DNA from: BOG-938 sp035524315
Lineage (GTDB): Bacteria > Pseudomonadota > Alphaproteobacteria > Caulobacterales > Caulobacteraceae
Assembly (NCBI GenBank): GCA_035524315.1
Contig: DATKPD010000003.1
Location: 4,861 to 68,860 of the forward strand
Direction: 5' to 3'
Length of the DNA stretch: 64,000 nt
Shown here: positions 32,656 to 42,600 of the stretch, one piece after another
How the letters are laid out: the number at the start of each line of letters is the position of its first letter
How positions within the stretch are numbered: the first letter of the stretch is position 1
Notes under the pieces: model-generated
What the model was told of the DNA's origin: nothing
The model's input: the letters and a program-made list of their open reading frames with translations, nothing else
Database searches by the model: none
Position numbers and translations under genes: made by a program

Positions 32656-32786
32656 GCGTCCCTCCCCTGCCTGGCGTCCGCAACTGCGTGCGAATGGCCT
32701 TGGACAGCGCTATCATTATCTATGACAAGCGCATAGTCCGGGGCTAAATCTCCTCCAAGATCGCGACGTGCGGAAGGCTCCGAACG
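32656..32786. promoter_or_regulatory. Divergent promoter region with inverted repeat
   Basis: 131 nt separate the leftward dehydratase/PQQ operon from the rightward mutarotase/lactonase operon. The AT-rich centre (TATCATTATCTATGACA) is bracketed by the perfect repeat GCGCT (32707-32711) and AGCGC (32728-32732). A regulator binding here could control both operons together. No regulator gene is adjacent. Confidence 0.4.
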
Positions 32787-33914
32787 ATGAGGCGCATCAG
32801 CGGGGCGGGAGGGTGCGGCCTGGCTTTGGCCGTCGCCGGATTGAGCCTGGCGGCTTTCGCCCAGGCGCCAAGCGCTTCGGCGCCGTCAGGGACAGGCCCG
32901 ACCATGGATATGATCCCCGCCCGCGTGCTGGCCGACGCCCCCAGCGCGGCCATCTCCAACGGCCTGATCTCCGCCAAGATCTTCCTGCCTGACGCCGCGA
33001 CGGGGTTCTACCGAGGCGTGCGTTTCGACTGGGCCGGCGTATTTGGCGGCCTGACCTATCGCGGCCACGACTTCTATCCCCTGTGGTTCAATGGCGTATC
33101 GCCCAGCGTGAGCGACTTCGTGGAGGCCGGCGGCCAGGTTGTGGCTGCGCCCAACACCGCCGCCAACGGTCCGGTCGAGGAATTCAACGCCGAGGGCGGC
33201 GCCCTGGGCTATGCCGAAGCTGCGCCCGGCGGGCTGTTTCTCAAGATCGGAGTCGGCGTCCTGCGGCGCATCGATGCCGGCCCCTACGCCTTCGCCAAGT
33301 CCTTCCCGTTGGTCGATCCGGGGGTGCGCACCCAGCACGTCGGATCCGACCGTGTCGAGATGACGCAGGACGTCGCCGATCACGGCACGGGCTACGCCTA
33401 CAGCTACACCAAGACCATCCGGCTTGTGCCCGGCCAGCCGTCCATGATCATCGATCACGCCCTGCGCAACACCGGCGCCAAAACCATCGTGACCCAGGTC
33501 TACAACCACAACTTCCTCAACATCGACGGCCGCGGCACGCGCGAGGGCCTGACGCTGACCACGCCGTTCGCGCTCACCGCCGCCCCGCCGCCGCCCTCGG
33601 ACCTGGCCGTCGTCGACGATCGGCGCTTCGTCTACCGGACGTCGCTCGGGCCCGGCCAAAGGGTGCAGACGGCGCTGGCGGGTTATGGCGCCACGGCCCG
33701 CGACTACGACCTGCATCTCGCCGACGCCGCCAGCGGCGCGGGCCTGCGCATCTCGGGCGATCAACCGCTGGCCAAGCTGGCGCTGTGGTCGATCCAGCCG
33801 GTGATGGCGATCGAGCCGTTCGTGACCATGACCATCAAGCCCGGCGACACCTTCCGCTGGTCCTATCGCTACGACTACGACGCCAGCGGCCCGCTCGCGG
33901 GGGCGGCCCAATGA
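32787..33914 (+). CDS. Exported aldose 1-epimerase-like (galactose mutarotase fold) protein
   Basis: 375 aa with a signal peptide to about AAFAQAP. Features of the mutarotase beta-sandwich are present: YRGVRFDWAGVFGGLTYRGH near the start, VYNHNFLNIDG at the position of the NH-FNL motif with its catalytic histidine, and the C-terminal IEPFVTMTIKPGDTFRW, which resembles the Glu-containing end of the family. It would interconvert sugar anomers in the periplasm so that the PQQ dehydrogenase receives its preferred anomer. The ATG follows GGAAGG. The stop overlaps the start of the lactonase gene as ATGA, so the two are coupled. Confidence 0.85.
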   Translation: MRRISGAGGCGLALAVAGLSLAAFAQAPSASAPSGTGPTMDMIPARVLADAPSAAISNGLISAKIFLPDAATGFYRGVRFDWAGVFGGLTYRGHDFYPLWFNGVSPSVSDFVEAGGQVVAAPNTAANGPVEEFNAEGGALGYAEAAPGGLFLKIGVGVLRRIDAGPYAFAKSFPLVDPGVRTQHVGSDRVEMTQDVADHGTGYAYSYTKTIRLVPGQPSMIIDHALRNTGAKTIVTQVYNHNFLNIDGRGTREGLTLTTPFALTAAPPPPSDLAVVDDRRFVYRTSLGPGQRVQTALAGYGATARDYDLHLADAASGAGLRISGDQPLAKLALWSIQPVMAIEPFVTMTIKPGDTFRWSYRYDYDASGPLAGAAQ

Positions 33915-35071
33915 ACGTCTGGCGGACACAAGGCCTGATGGCCGCACTGACCATCCTCCTCGCGCCAGGATTGATGGCCCTGGCCAAATCCGCCCCGACG
34001 GACGGACAGTATGTGATGTACGTCGGCACCTACACCGGACCAGCCAGCAAGGGCGTCTACGGCTTCCGCTACGACGCCAGGAGCGGCCAGTTCACCTCCC
34101 TGGGCGTCATGGCCGAGGTGGCCAACCCGTCATGGGTGACCACCGATCCGCGCCAGCGCGTGCTCTACGCCTCGACCGAGGCCAATAGCGGCGACAGCAC
34201 CATCAGCGCTTACGCCATCGACGCCAAGAGCGGTGCCCTGACCCTGCTTAACACCGCCTCGACCGGCGGGTCCGCGGCGGCTCAGGTCAGCGTCGACCGC
34301 ACCGGCCGCATCATCTTCGTCAACAACTATGGCGGCGGCAGCGTCGCGGCCCTGGCGCTCAACGCCGACGGAAGCCTCGGCCGCCGCGTCGGCTTCGACC
34401 AACACACGGGTTCAAGCGTCAATCCGCGCCGGCAGACGGCGCCCCACCCGCACGCGGTGACGATCTCGCCCGACAACCGCTTCCTGTTCACCCCCGACCT
34501 GGGCCTGGACAAGGTGTTCAGCTACCGCATCGACGCCGCCGCCCGGACCTTCACGCCCAACGATCCGGCGTTCGTCACGGTCGCCCCCGGGATGGGGCCT
34601 CGCCACATGGCCTTCTCGCCGAACGGCAAGTTCGCCTATGTGCTGTGCGAGATGGGCTCCGCCGTCGCGGCGTTCGCCTATGACCGCGCCAAGGGCGCCC
34701 TGACGCCGATCCAGACCATTTCGACCCTGCCGGAGGGATTCAAGGGGGCGGACACCTCGGCCGAAATCGCCCTGACCGCCTCGGGCCGGTTCCTCTATGC
34801 CTCCAACCGCGGCGACGACAGCATCACCGAGTTCCATGTCGAGCCCGACACCGGCAGGCTTGATAAGATCGCGGTCACGCCCACGGGCGGCAAGGGGCCG
34901 CGCGCCTTCATGATCGACCCGACGGGCACGCGCCTGCTGGCGGCGGACCAGACCACCAACGACATCGCCGTGTTCGCCATCGACGCTGAGACGGGCGCCC
35001 TGACGCCCACCGGCCAGGTGCTGAACGTTCCCTCGCCCGTCGCCCTGATTTTCGCGCCTATCAAGCGGTAA
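33911..35071 (+). CDS. Exported lactonase-family beta-propeller protein
   Basis: 386 aa. Signal peptide MNVWRTQGLMAALTILLAPG to about ALAK, then lactonase repeats: YVMYVGTYTGPASKGVYGFR, NPSWVTTDPRQRVLYAS, GALTLLNTASTGGSAAAQVS, PHAVTISPDNRFLFTPDLGL, GPRHMAFSPNGKFAYVLCEM, ALTASGRFLYASNRGDDSIT and GPRAFMIDPTGTRLLAADQT. Candidate for opening the sugar lactone formed by the PQQ dehydrogenase. It starts inside the end of the mutarotase gene (ATGA) and so is made with it. It converges on the metallo-hydrolase gene with a 6-nt gap. Paralogue of the gene at 20179. Confidence 0.92.
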   Translation: MNVWRTQGLMAALTILLAPGLMALAKSAPTDGQYVMYVGTYTGPASKGVYGFRYDARSGQFTSLGVMAEVANPSWVTTDPRQRVLYASTEANSGDSTISAYAIDAKSGALTLLNTASTGGSAAAQVSVDRTGRIIFVNNYGGGSVAALALNADGSLGRRVGFDQHTGSSVNPRRQTAPHPHAVTISPDNRFLFTPDLGLDKVFSYRIDAAARTFTPNDPAFVTVAPGMGPRHMAFSPNGKFAYVLCEMGSAVAAFAYDRAKGALTPIQTISTLPEGFKGADTSAEIALTASGRFLYASNRGDDSITEFHVEPDTGRLDKIAVTPTGGKGPRAFMIDPTGTRLLAADQTTNDIAVFAIDAETGALTPTGQVLNVPSPVALIFAPIKR

Positions 35072-35077
35072 GGTCGG

Positions 35078-36112
35078 TCAAGGCGCCGGCTTATACTCCG
35101 GCTGCTGGGGTCCGCGGCCGCCCGGCGGATTGGTCATCAATTCCAGCTGCGCGTTGTTGAGATTGCACTCGTCGGCGATCTTGAGGAACAGCACCGTGTC
35201 AGCCAGTCCGTTGAGAAATGGATTGGGGCGGCCCGCATTGCTCGCCATCACCTCGAATTTGTAGATGGCGTCGTCATAGTTGGGGTGAGGCGTGATGTAC
35301 CCATCGATCTTGGCGTCCGTGATGATCTTCTGGAAGCGCTGAGACGACTGGTCGAAGGCTGCATGCAGGGCCGGCGACAGCCCCTTGCTGGTAATGCTGG
35401 TGATGTAGGCCAGCAGCTTCGGCTGGCCGTGATCCTTCACCGGGATGAGCATGCCGAGCGATCCGGGCGTGTGGCCCGGAGTGATGAAGACCTTGATGCT
35501 CTCATCGCCCAAGGTGATGGTGTCGCCGTCCTTGACGATCACGTCAGGCTTGGGCGGCGGGCTGAAGCCCTTCTGCTCGGCGGGGTCCTTGGACAGAATT
35601 TCCTGCCAGTCCGCGTCGGCCTGCGACTCATAGACCTTCGCGCCAAAGCGTTGCTGCAGGTAGCGCGCCCCGCCCCAATGGTCGGGATGGCCGTGCGACA
35701 GGATCACGATCTTGATGCGCTTAGGATCAAGCCCGGCGGCCTCCAGTTTGCGCAGGTGGATCTGCACCATGTCGTTCTGGCTGTTGCCGGTGTCGATCAT
35801 GATGATGCCGTCGCTGGTGTCCAGCGCCCACAACCCGTTGTAGCCGGTGCCAATGTAGATGAGGTTGTCGAAGGCGCGGCTGGGCAAGGGGTCCTTGTCC
35901 ATCGCCTGGGAAGCGGTCCCCTCGTAGCGGTAGCAGTTGACCAGGGCCGGATGGCGCCAGCCGGCCTGCTGGGCCGCCAGGGCGCGCGCGGCGTCCAAAT
36001 GCGGCTGGGGATTGTCGATGCCGTTGGCGCCCGGCTCGGCCAAGGCCGCCGCCGGGCCGATCAGGCTGAGGGCCACCAGAACGGCCGCGAATCGGATGTT
36101 GGACGCCTGCAT
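35078..36112 (-). CDS. Exported metallo-beta-lactamase-fold hydrolase
   Basis: 344 aa with a signal peptide ending near ALAEPG. The zinc-binding motif is HGHPDH (140-145) in VILSHGHPDHWGGARYLQQR, followed by the third-histidine region FITPGHTPGSLGMLI and a later PHPNYDD. Overall it is closest to subclass B3 beta-lactamase-like periplasmic hydrolases. A true lactamase is possible, but members of this fold also cleave lactones, phosphate and sulfate esters, which would fit the sugar-oxidation neighbourhood. It stands alone on its strand, convergent with the lactonase. A lactonase-like role is the contextual guess. Confidence 0.9.
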   Translation of the reverse strand: MQASNIRFAAVLVALSLIGPAAALAEPGANGIDNPQPHLDAARALAAQQAGWRHPALVNCYRYEGTASQAMDKDPLPSRAFDNLIYIGTGYNGLWALDTSDGIIMIDTGNSQNDMVQIHLRKLEAAGLDPKRIKIVILSHGHPDHWGGARYLQQRFGAKVYESQADADWQEILSKDPAEQKGFSPPPKPDVIVKDGDTITLGDESIKVFITPGHTPGSLGMLIPVKDHGQPKLLAYITSITSKGLSPALHAAFDQSSQRFQKIITDAKIDGYITPHPNYDDAIYKFEVMASNAGRPNPFLNGLADTVLFLKIADECNLNNAQLELMTNPPGGRGPQQPEYKPAP

Positions 36113-36338
36113 GTTTATTCCTCCCGCTGGGCTTCGCTGGCCGAGGCTTTCACCTATGGAACGCCCAGACTCACAGACTTTACACGGTTTTTACACCTCG
36201 GGGCGGCTGACCGGAGCCAGCCCATCGCGCGACGCCGCCAGCCGCCCTCCATGCCGGGCAAAGCCGGGCCACACGCCGGCCCCGGGCGCTGGAACCGTTC
36301 GATAAAATCCGCATTGTTCGATTCACAGGGAGGTCCCC

Positions 36339-36560
36339 ATGGCGACCATCCGCATCGAGCGCGAAGATCGCGCCGCCCTCAACCAGCTGTGGCGCGAATG
36401 GCGCGCGGGCCGCCCGGCCGAGGGCCGAGGTCGATCGGTAGTGTGGCTCTATCCGCCGATGAGCGGGCCTGATGGGCGCGGCTGGCTCACCTACCGCGAC
36501 GTGCCGGACGCCTTTCTGTCGTTCGCTCGCCAGGTGCGCCGACAATGGCCGCTGTCCTAG
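36339..36560 (+). CDS. Small protein of unknown function
   Basis: 73 aa. The ATG is preceded by GGGAGG at ideal spacing, the main reason to believe it. The product is charged and Trp-rich (NQLWREWRAGRP, VVWLYPPMSG, GWLTYRDVPDAFLSFARQVR), without signal peptide or membrane helix. It converges with the hybrid kinase gene (stop at 36577) and is preceded by a 226-nt gap. I do not recognise the family. Confidence 0.55.
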   Translation: MATIRIEREDRAALNQLWREWRAGRPAEGRGRSVVWLYPPMSGPDGRGWLTYRDVPDAFLSFARQVRRQWPLS

Positions 36561-36576
36561 GCCGCCCAGCATCACC

Positions 36577-38277
36577 TTAGAGGCTTAGCCCGCCTTCTTT
36601 GGCGAAGGGGTCCATGACCTCGCTGACTTTGGCCGCCAAGTCATCGAGCGAGAAGGGCTTGGTCACCATCGACATGTTGGGCCCCAGGAATCCGGACCGT
36701 ACGGCGGCGTTTTCCGCGTAGCCCGTGATGAACAGGATCGGCAGGTCCGGCCTGTGCGCGCGCGCCGCCTCGGCCAGTTCACGCCCGTTCATCCCCGGCA
36801 GTCCTACATCCGAGATCATCAGATCGATCCGCGCGTCAGAGGCAAGATAGGGTATAGCCGTCGCCGCGTCGGCGAATTCCACGGCGTCGTAGCGAAGCTC
36901 TTGCAGAACCTCGCGCACGAGCATGCGCACCGCCGGCTCGTCCTCGACGATCACGACCCGTTCGCCGGCCCCGCGCCGGGCCGCCGGCCTGGGCAGCGCG
37001 CACGTCTCGGGGCTGGCTTCCGTGGTGGGCAGATAGAGGGTGACCGTCGCGCCCTGGCCAAGCTGGCTTTGAATGCGCACCTGGCCGCCGCTCTGGCGCA
37101 CGAAGCCATAAACCATCGACAGCCCGAGCCCCGTCCCCTGCCCCAGGGGCTTGGTGGTGAAAAAGGGATCGAACACCTTCTCGATTAGCTCGGGCGCGAT
37201 GCCGACGCCGGTGTCGGACACCGCGACCTTCACAAAGCGGCGGGGCGCGACGCCCTCCAGTTCATCCATGTCGACCACGCTTGTCTCGATGGACAAGGTC
37301 CCGCCATCGGGCATGGCGTCGCGGGCGTTGATCGCCAGATTGAGGATGGCGTTCTCGAGCTGGTTGGCGTCGATCATGCCGGCCGGCAGCTCAGGGGTGA
37401 GCCGGAGCCGGAAATCGATCTTCTCGTCGATCGCCCGCTTGATCAGCTCCGACATCGAACCAATCAGGCCGTTGATGTCGGTCGGCTGGGGATCGAGCGA
37501 CTGCTTGCGCGAGAAGGCGAGCAGCCGCTGGGTCAAGGCCGCGGCCCGCCCAGCGGACGTGTAGGCCGCATCCATATACCGATCGAGGCCGTCGGTGCGG
37601 CCCTGGGCGAGTTGGCGGCGCATGATGTCGAGCGAACCCATGATGCCCGTGAGCATATTGTTGAAATCGTGCGCTATTCCGCCCGTCAGCTGCCCGACGG
37701 CTTCCATTTTCTGGCTTTGGCGCAACGAGGATTCGACGCGCTCGCGTTCGGCGGTCTCGGCTTTGAGCCGTTCCAAGGCGTCTTCGAGATCGGCGGTCCG
37801 TTCGTGGACCAGGGCTTCCAGATGCTCGGCCGCGTCGGCGAGCGCGTTGGTGGTGGCCTCCAGGGCGTCGCGCTGGACCTGGATCTGCCGGCGCTGGCGA
37901 TGCAGGTCGAAAAACACATTGGCCTTGCCGCGCAGGATGTCCGGCTCGATCGGCTTCTGGATGAAATCGACCGCTCCGGCCTCATAGCCGCGAAAGCGCC
38001 GCTGGACGTCGGCGGTGCCCGCGGTGAGGAAGATGATCGGCACCCGGCGGCCGCGTTCGTTGCCGCGCATATACTCCGCCAGTTGGAAGCCATCCATGCC
38101 CGGCATCTGCACGTCGAGCAGGGCCAGGGCGATGTCGTGCTTGAGCAGGAGTTCCAGGGCCTCGTCGCCCGACCGCGCCTTGAGGAACGCCAGGCCGTCG
38201 CGCTGGAGCAGCGCTTCGAGCGACAGGAGGTTTTCCTCCAGGTCGTCGACGATCAGGAAATTGACCAGTTCCTGCAT
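36577..38277 (-). CDS. Hybrid histidine kinase REC-HisKA-HATPase-REC
   Basis: 566 aa and cytoplasmic. Receiver 1 (1-125; LIVDDLEENLLS, phosphoacceptor Asp55 in LALLDVQMPGMDG), a coiled coil (130-200), HisKA with His203 in GGIAHDFNNMLTGIMG, HATPase (NAILNLAINARDAMPDGG, VSDTGVGIAP, GQGTGLGLSMVYGFVRQSGG) and a C-terminal receiver (VIVEDEPAVRML, DLMISDVGLPGMNG, VTKPFSLDDL). The ATG at 38277 lies 5 nt after the CheB stop; a longer frame upstream is rejected. It ends the operon hybrid kinase - CheR - CheB - this gene, and probably receives phosphate or a methylation-set input from those proteins. Confidence 0.94.
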   Translation of the reverse strand: MQELVNFLIVDDLEENLLSLEALLQRDGLAFLKARSGDEALELLLKHDIALALLDVQMPGMDGFQLAEYMRGNERGRRVPIIFLTAGTADVQRRFRGYEAGAVDFIQKPIEPDILRGKANVFFDLHRQRRQIQVQRDALEATTNALADAAEHLEALVHERTADLEDALERLKAETAERERVESSLRQSQKMEAVGQLTGGIAHDFNNMLTGIMGSLDIMRRQLAQGRTDGLDRYMDAAYTSAGRAAALTQRLLAFSRKQSLDPQPTDINGLIGSMSELIKRAIDEKIDFRLRLTPELPAGMIDANQLENAILNLAINARDAMPDGGTLSIETSVVDMDELEGVAPRRFVKVAVSDTGVGIAPELIEKVFDPFFTTKPLGQGTGLGLSMVYGFVRQSGGQVRIQSQLGQGATVTLYLPTTEASPETCALPRPAARRGAGERVVIVEDEPAVRMLVREVLQELRYDAVEFADAATAIPYLASDARIDLMISDVGLPGMNGRELAEAARAHRPDLPILFITGYAENAAVRSGFLGPNMSMVTKPFSLDDLAAKVSEVMDPFAKEGGLSL

Positions 38278-38282
38278 GCCGC

Positions 38283-38858
38283 TCACGCCGTCCCCAACTG
38301 TACGAGATAGGCCGCGATCGCCTCGAGGGGGACGCACCGGGCTTCGGCGCTCTTGGCCAAGGCCGCGCTCGGCATCGTGGGCGCGAACGCCCCCGCGGGA
38401 TCCTCGGCCAAGGCCACCCCGCCGCCGGCGACCACGGCCCGCAGGCCCTCGGCGCCGTCCTCGTTCGCGCCAGTCAGGATGACGCCCACCAGACCGTCGC
38501 CGAACGCGTCGGCCGCGCTCTCGAACAATACGTCGATGGACGGTCTGGAATAAAGCACCGGCTCGTCCGAGGAGAGCGAAACGGTGCGATCCTCCTCCAC
38601 CAGCAGGTGATAGCCGGAGGGCCCGAAATAGACGACGCCCGGCAGGATCGGCTCCTTATCCTCGGCCTCTTTCACCACCACGCGGCACTTGGCCTGGAAC
38701 AGGGGCGCCAGCAGGTCCGCCCGGTCGTCCGGTATGTGCACGACCACCAGCACCGGGATGGGATAGCTGGCCGGCAGGTCCGGCAAGATGCGCGACAGGG
38801 CCTGGATGGCCCCCGCCGACGCGCCGATGACAACGGCCTCGACTCCCTTGGCGCTCAT
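38283..38858 (-). CDS. cheB: CheB-type methylesterase without receiver domain
   Basis: 191 aa, only the C-terminal methylesterase domain of CheB. The serine lies in IGASAGAIQAL, the histidine in VVVHIPDDRADLL and the aspartate in ILTGANEDGAEGL, so the catalytic triad is complete. With no receiver domain it is not controlled by CheA phosphorylation in the classical way. It overlaps the CheR gene as ATGA (38855-38858). No chemoreceptor, CheW or CheA is nearby, so the CheB/CheR pair probably modifies a non-chemotaxis sensor, perhaps the large hybrid kinase encoded upstream. Confidence 0.92.
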   Translation of the reverse strand: MSAKGVEAVVIGASAGAIQALSRILPDLPASYPIPVLVVVHIPDDRADLLAPLFQAKCRVVVKEAEDKEPILPGVVYFGPSGYHLLVEEDRTVSLSSDEPVLYSRPSIDVLFESAADAFGDGLVGVILTGANEDGAEGLRAVVAGGGVALAEDPAGAFAPTMPSAALAKSAEARCVPLEAIAAYLVQLGTA

Positions 38859-39682
38859 GGTTCGCGCCTCTGGTAGATCTTTTCCTCGCGAACGAATTCG
38901 GCGAAGGCCTCGGCGTGGGTCGAGAAGCGCAGGCTTTCCTTGGAGCCCAGGCCCAGGAACCCCTTGCGGGCGAGCGAGTCGCGGAACAGGCCCAACGCCC
39001 GGTCCTGCAATGGCCGGTCGAAATAGATCAGCACATTCCGGCACGAGATGAACTGCACCTCGGCGAACACCGCGTCGGTGGCCAGGCTGTGGTCGGAGAA
39101 CACCACCTGGCTGCGCAGCGCCTTGTCGAACACCGCGCGGCCGTAGGCGGCGGTGTAGTAGTCGGACAGCGACGACTTGCCCCCGGACTTCTGATGGTTC
39201 TCGGTGAACGCCTTGATCCGGTCCAGCGCGTAAACCCCGCTGGCCGCGGCCTCCAGCGCGCCGGGATTGATATCGGTCGCATAGAACAGGGTGCGTTCCA
39301 GCAGGCCTTCCTCACGGAACAGGATCGCGAAGGAGTGCAGTTCCTCGCCGCTGCTGCATCCGGCGATCCAAACCTTGAGCGAGGGGTAGGTGCGAAGATG
39401 CGGCGCCACGTTCTCGCGGATGGCGCGATAGTAGCTGGGATCCCGGAACATCTCGCTGACCTGCACAGTCAGGTAGTTCAGCAGGCGCGGCACCAAGGCG
39501 GAATCGCGCAGGACCGCCTCCTGCATCGCCGAAAAGCTTGAGAAACTCAGTTGCTCGCGCGCCTGCCTCAGCCGTCGTTTGATCGAGGCCTGGGCGTAAT
39601 GGCGAAAGTCGTAGTGATAACGTCGCTGAAGCGCCTCCAGCAGGAGGTTGATCTCGATATCCTCGATGGCGTCGCGCACCAT
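38855..39682 (-). CDS. cheR: CheR-type protein-glutamate methyltransferase
   Basis: 275 aa. An N-terminal helical domain (LLLEALQRRYHYDFRHYAQA, IKRRLRQAR) precedes the SAM-binding domain with KVWIAGCSSGEELHSFAILF (motif GCSSGEE), FYATDINPGALEAA and FISCRNVLIYFD. It methylates glutamates using SAM. The ATG at 39682 lies 5 nt after the kinase stop; a GTG at 39703 overlapping the kinase gene is an alternative. It is coupled by ATGA to cheB. With no chemoreceptor in the cluster, the methylation target is open; the coiled coil of the upstream hybrid kinase is an obvious candidate. Confidence 0.93.
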   Translation of the reverse strand: MVRDAIEDIEINLLLEALQRRYHYDFRHYAQASIKRRLRQAREQLSFSSFSAMQEAVLRDSALVPRLLNYLTVQVSEMFRDPSYYRAIRENVAPHLRTYPSLKVWIAGCSSGEELHSFAILFREEGLLERTLFYATDINPGALEAAASGVYALDRIKAFTENHQKSGGKSSLSDYYTAAYGRAVFDKALRSQVVFSDHSLATDAVFAEVQFISCRNVLIYFDRPLQDRALGLFRDSLARKGFLGLGSKESLRFSTHAEAFAEFVREEKIYQRREP

Positions 39683-39687
39683 CGTTT

Positions 39688-42600
39688 CTACCGCGGCATC
39701 CACACGCGGACGAGCGACAGCAGCTTCTCCACATCCAGCGGCTTGGCCATGTAGTCGTTGGCCCCCGCCGACAGGCAGCGTTCGTGGTCGTCGGGCATGG
39801 CCTTGGCCGTCAGGGCGATGATCGGCAGCCTGGTCCAGCGCGGATCCAGGCGGATGCGCCGGGTCGCCTCCAAGCCGTCCATCACCGGCATCATCACATC
39901 CATGAGCACCAGCTCGATCGCCTTGGCATCGCCGCTCGCCTGCTGCTCAAGAGCGTCCAGCGCCTCCTGACCGTTCCGGGCGATCTGCACGATGACGCCG
40001 CGCGGCTCGAGAATGTTGGTCAGCGAATAGACGTTGCGGACGTCGTCCTCGACGATCAGGACTCGGCGCCCCTCCAGCACCGCATCCCGGTTGCGGGCCT
40101 CATGGATCATCTTCTGCTGCTCGGCGGGCAACTCCGACACCACCTGGTGCAGGAACAGCGACACCTCGTCGAGCAGGCGTTCGGGCGACTTGGCCCCCTT
40201 GATGATGATCGAACTGGAATAACGCCGCAGCTTCTGTTCGTCGTCGGGCGACAGATCGTGGCCTGTGTAGACGATGACCGGGGGGAAAGCGTACTCGCCC
40301 TCGGCGCTCAAGGTTTCCAGCACAAAGAAGCCCGAGGCGTCCGGCAGCGATAAATCCAGAACCATGCAATCGAAGGGCTGCTCCTTGAGCAGGCGCAGGC
40401 ACTCCGCCGCGGTGCCGGCGCCGACGGTCTCGACGTCGCTCGACCCCAGCAGCTTTCGCACGGCGTCGCGCTGCACGTCGTCGTCTTCCACGATCAGGAC
40501 CCGGCGCATGGTGCGCGTGAGCTTCGCCTCCAGCCCTTGCAGGGCCTCGGCCAGGTCCTCGCGCCGCACCGGCTTCACCAGATAGCCGACCGCGCCCAGG
40601 GACAGGGCCGTCTGGGCATGATCGCTCGCCGACACCACATGGATCGGGATGTGGCGGGTGGCGTCGTCGCGCTTCAAGCGGTCCAGCACGGCCAGGCCCG
40701 ACTGGTCCGGCAGGCCGACGTCCAGCACCAACGCGCTGGGCCTGTAGCGCCGGGCCAAGTCGAGCGCATCTTCGGCGGTTCCGGCGACCAGGCACTGAAA
40801 GCCGACCTCGCGCGCCAGATCGCGCACGATGCCCGCGAAAATCTGATCATCCTCGACCACAAGCAGAACGCGGCGCGCGTCGACCAGATGATCCCGATCG
40901 TCGTCGACAATGGAAAGCTTCGGCGCGGCGCGGGGCGTCGGCGCCGTGGGCGGTGTCGAAGGACTGGCGGACGGCGGCGCGCCCCGCCAAGCTTGCACCG
41001 CGCCCGGATCGTAGGCCAGCGGAATGGTGAGGGTAAAGACGCTGCCTTTGCCGATCTCGCTCTGCAAGGCGATCGAACCGCCCAGCAGGCGCGCCAATTC
41101 CCTGGAGATCGAAAGCCCAAGCCCGGTGCCGCCATACTTGCGGTCGATGGCGCTGTCGGCCTGACGGAACGCTTCGAAGATGTTCTGATGCTGCTCGGAC
41201 GATATGCCGATGCCGGTGTCGGCCACGGCCAGGGCGAGCCTGTCCCCGACGCACGACACCCGCAGCTCCACCCGGCCTGTCTCGGTGAACTTGAAGGCGT
41301 TGGACAGAAGATTCTTGAGAATCTGGTCGAGCCGCTGGCGGTCGGTCACGATCGCGGGCGGGCACTCGCCGGCGACATCGACGATGAACTCCAAGCGGCG
41401 CTGGGCGGCCACCGGATCGAACGTCTGCCGCAGGTCGCTGACGAGCCGCTGCAGGGAAACGGTCTCGGGCCGAACCTGGATATGGCCGGCTTCGATCTTG
41501 GACAGGTCGAGGATGTCGTTGATGAGGTTGAGCAGATCGTTGCCGGACGCCTGGATGGTGCGGGCGTACTTCACCTGCTCCTCGGACAGGTTGTTGTGGG
41601 GATTGTCGCCCAGCAGCTTGGACAGGATCAGCAGCGAATTGAGCGGCGTTCGCAGCTCGTGCGACATGTTGGCGAGGAAATCGGACTTGTAGCGGCCAGC
41701 CTGCTCCAGTTCGCGCGCCTTCAGTTCGACGGCGGCGCCCGTTCGGGCCAGGTCGTCGCGCTGGGCCTCGAGCTGTTGCGCCTGTTCTTCCAGTTGCGTG
41801 TTGGTATGTTCCAGTTCGACCTGCTGGGTCTCCAGCCGGGCCTGCTGCTCCTTGAGGGCGCGGCCCTGCTCTTCCAGCTCTTCATTGGAGACCCGCAGCT
41901 CCTCGCTCTGCACCTGAAGCTCTTCGGCCTGGCGCTGAGTCTCCTCCAGCAGAGCCTGCAGATCGGTGCGGTAGCGGGCCGAGCGCAAGGCGACGCCGGC
42001 CGGCCCGGCGGCCTGATGCAGGAAAGCCACGATCTGGTCGCCGACCGGATGCAGGAAGCCGAGCTCGACCACCGCGTTCACCACCCCGTCGACCACGAAG
42101 GGCGCGATGACCAGGTGCCGCGGCTTGTCGCGCCCCAGCCCCGACCCCACGGTCATGTAACCGTCGGGCACCTCATTGACGACCGTCGGCCGGCCATCGG
42201 CCGCCACCCGCCCCAGAAGACTCTCCCTCAGGACAAATCCGGCGGGAATGGCGGCGTCGGCGGCGACGCCCAGTTGCGCGATCCGTTCGAACCGCTCTCC
42301 ATTGCCCTTGAACAGCACGCCCGCCTGGGCGTCGAGGTACTGGGTTAGGAAGTCGAGAATGGCGTCGCCGAGTTGCTGGATCGATTTGTCGCCCAGCATG
42401 GCCGCAGACAAGCCGACATGCCCGGCCTGCAGCCATGCTTCGCGTTCGCGCGCGCGCGCGGTCCTGTTGACCAAGACCCCGACGGCGAGCGTAAGCCCGA
42501 TCCCCAGGGCGGTCGCCAAAAGCCCGCTGGCGATCGCCGTGCTCTGCGCCGCCCGCATCTCGGCCAGGCGCGCGCTGCGTAAGCCCGCTTCCTCCTCGTC

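Noticed and set aside
33083..33910. In-frame 5' extension of the lactonase gene through the mutarotase gene
   Set aside because: The lactonase signal peptide starts at 33911 with ATGA coupling; the upstream part is the mutarotase read in a wrong frame.
40537..42348. 603-codon open frame on the + strand inside the hybrid kinase
   Set aside because: Antisense of HisKA, HATPase and receiver domains; no domain of its own and no ribosome site.
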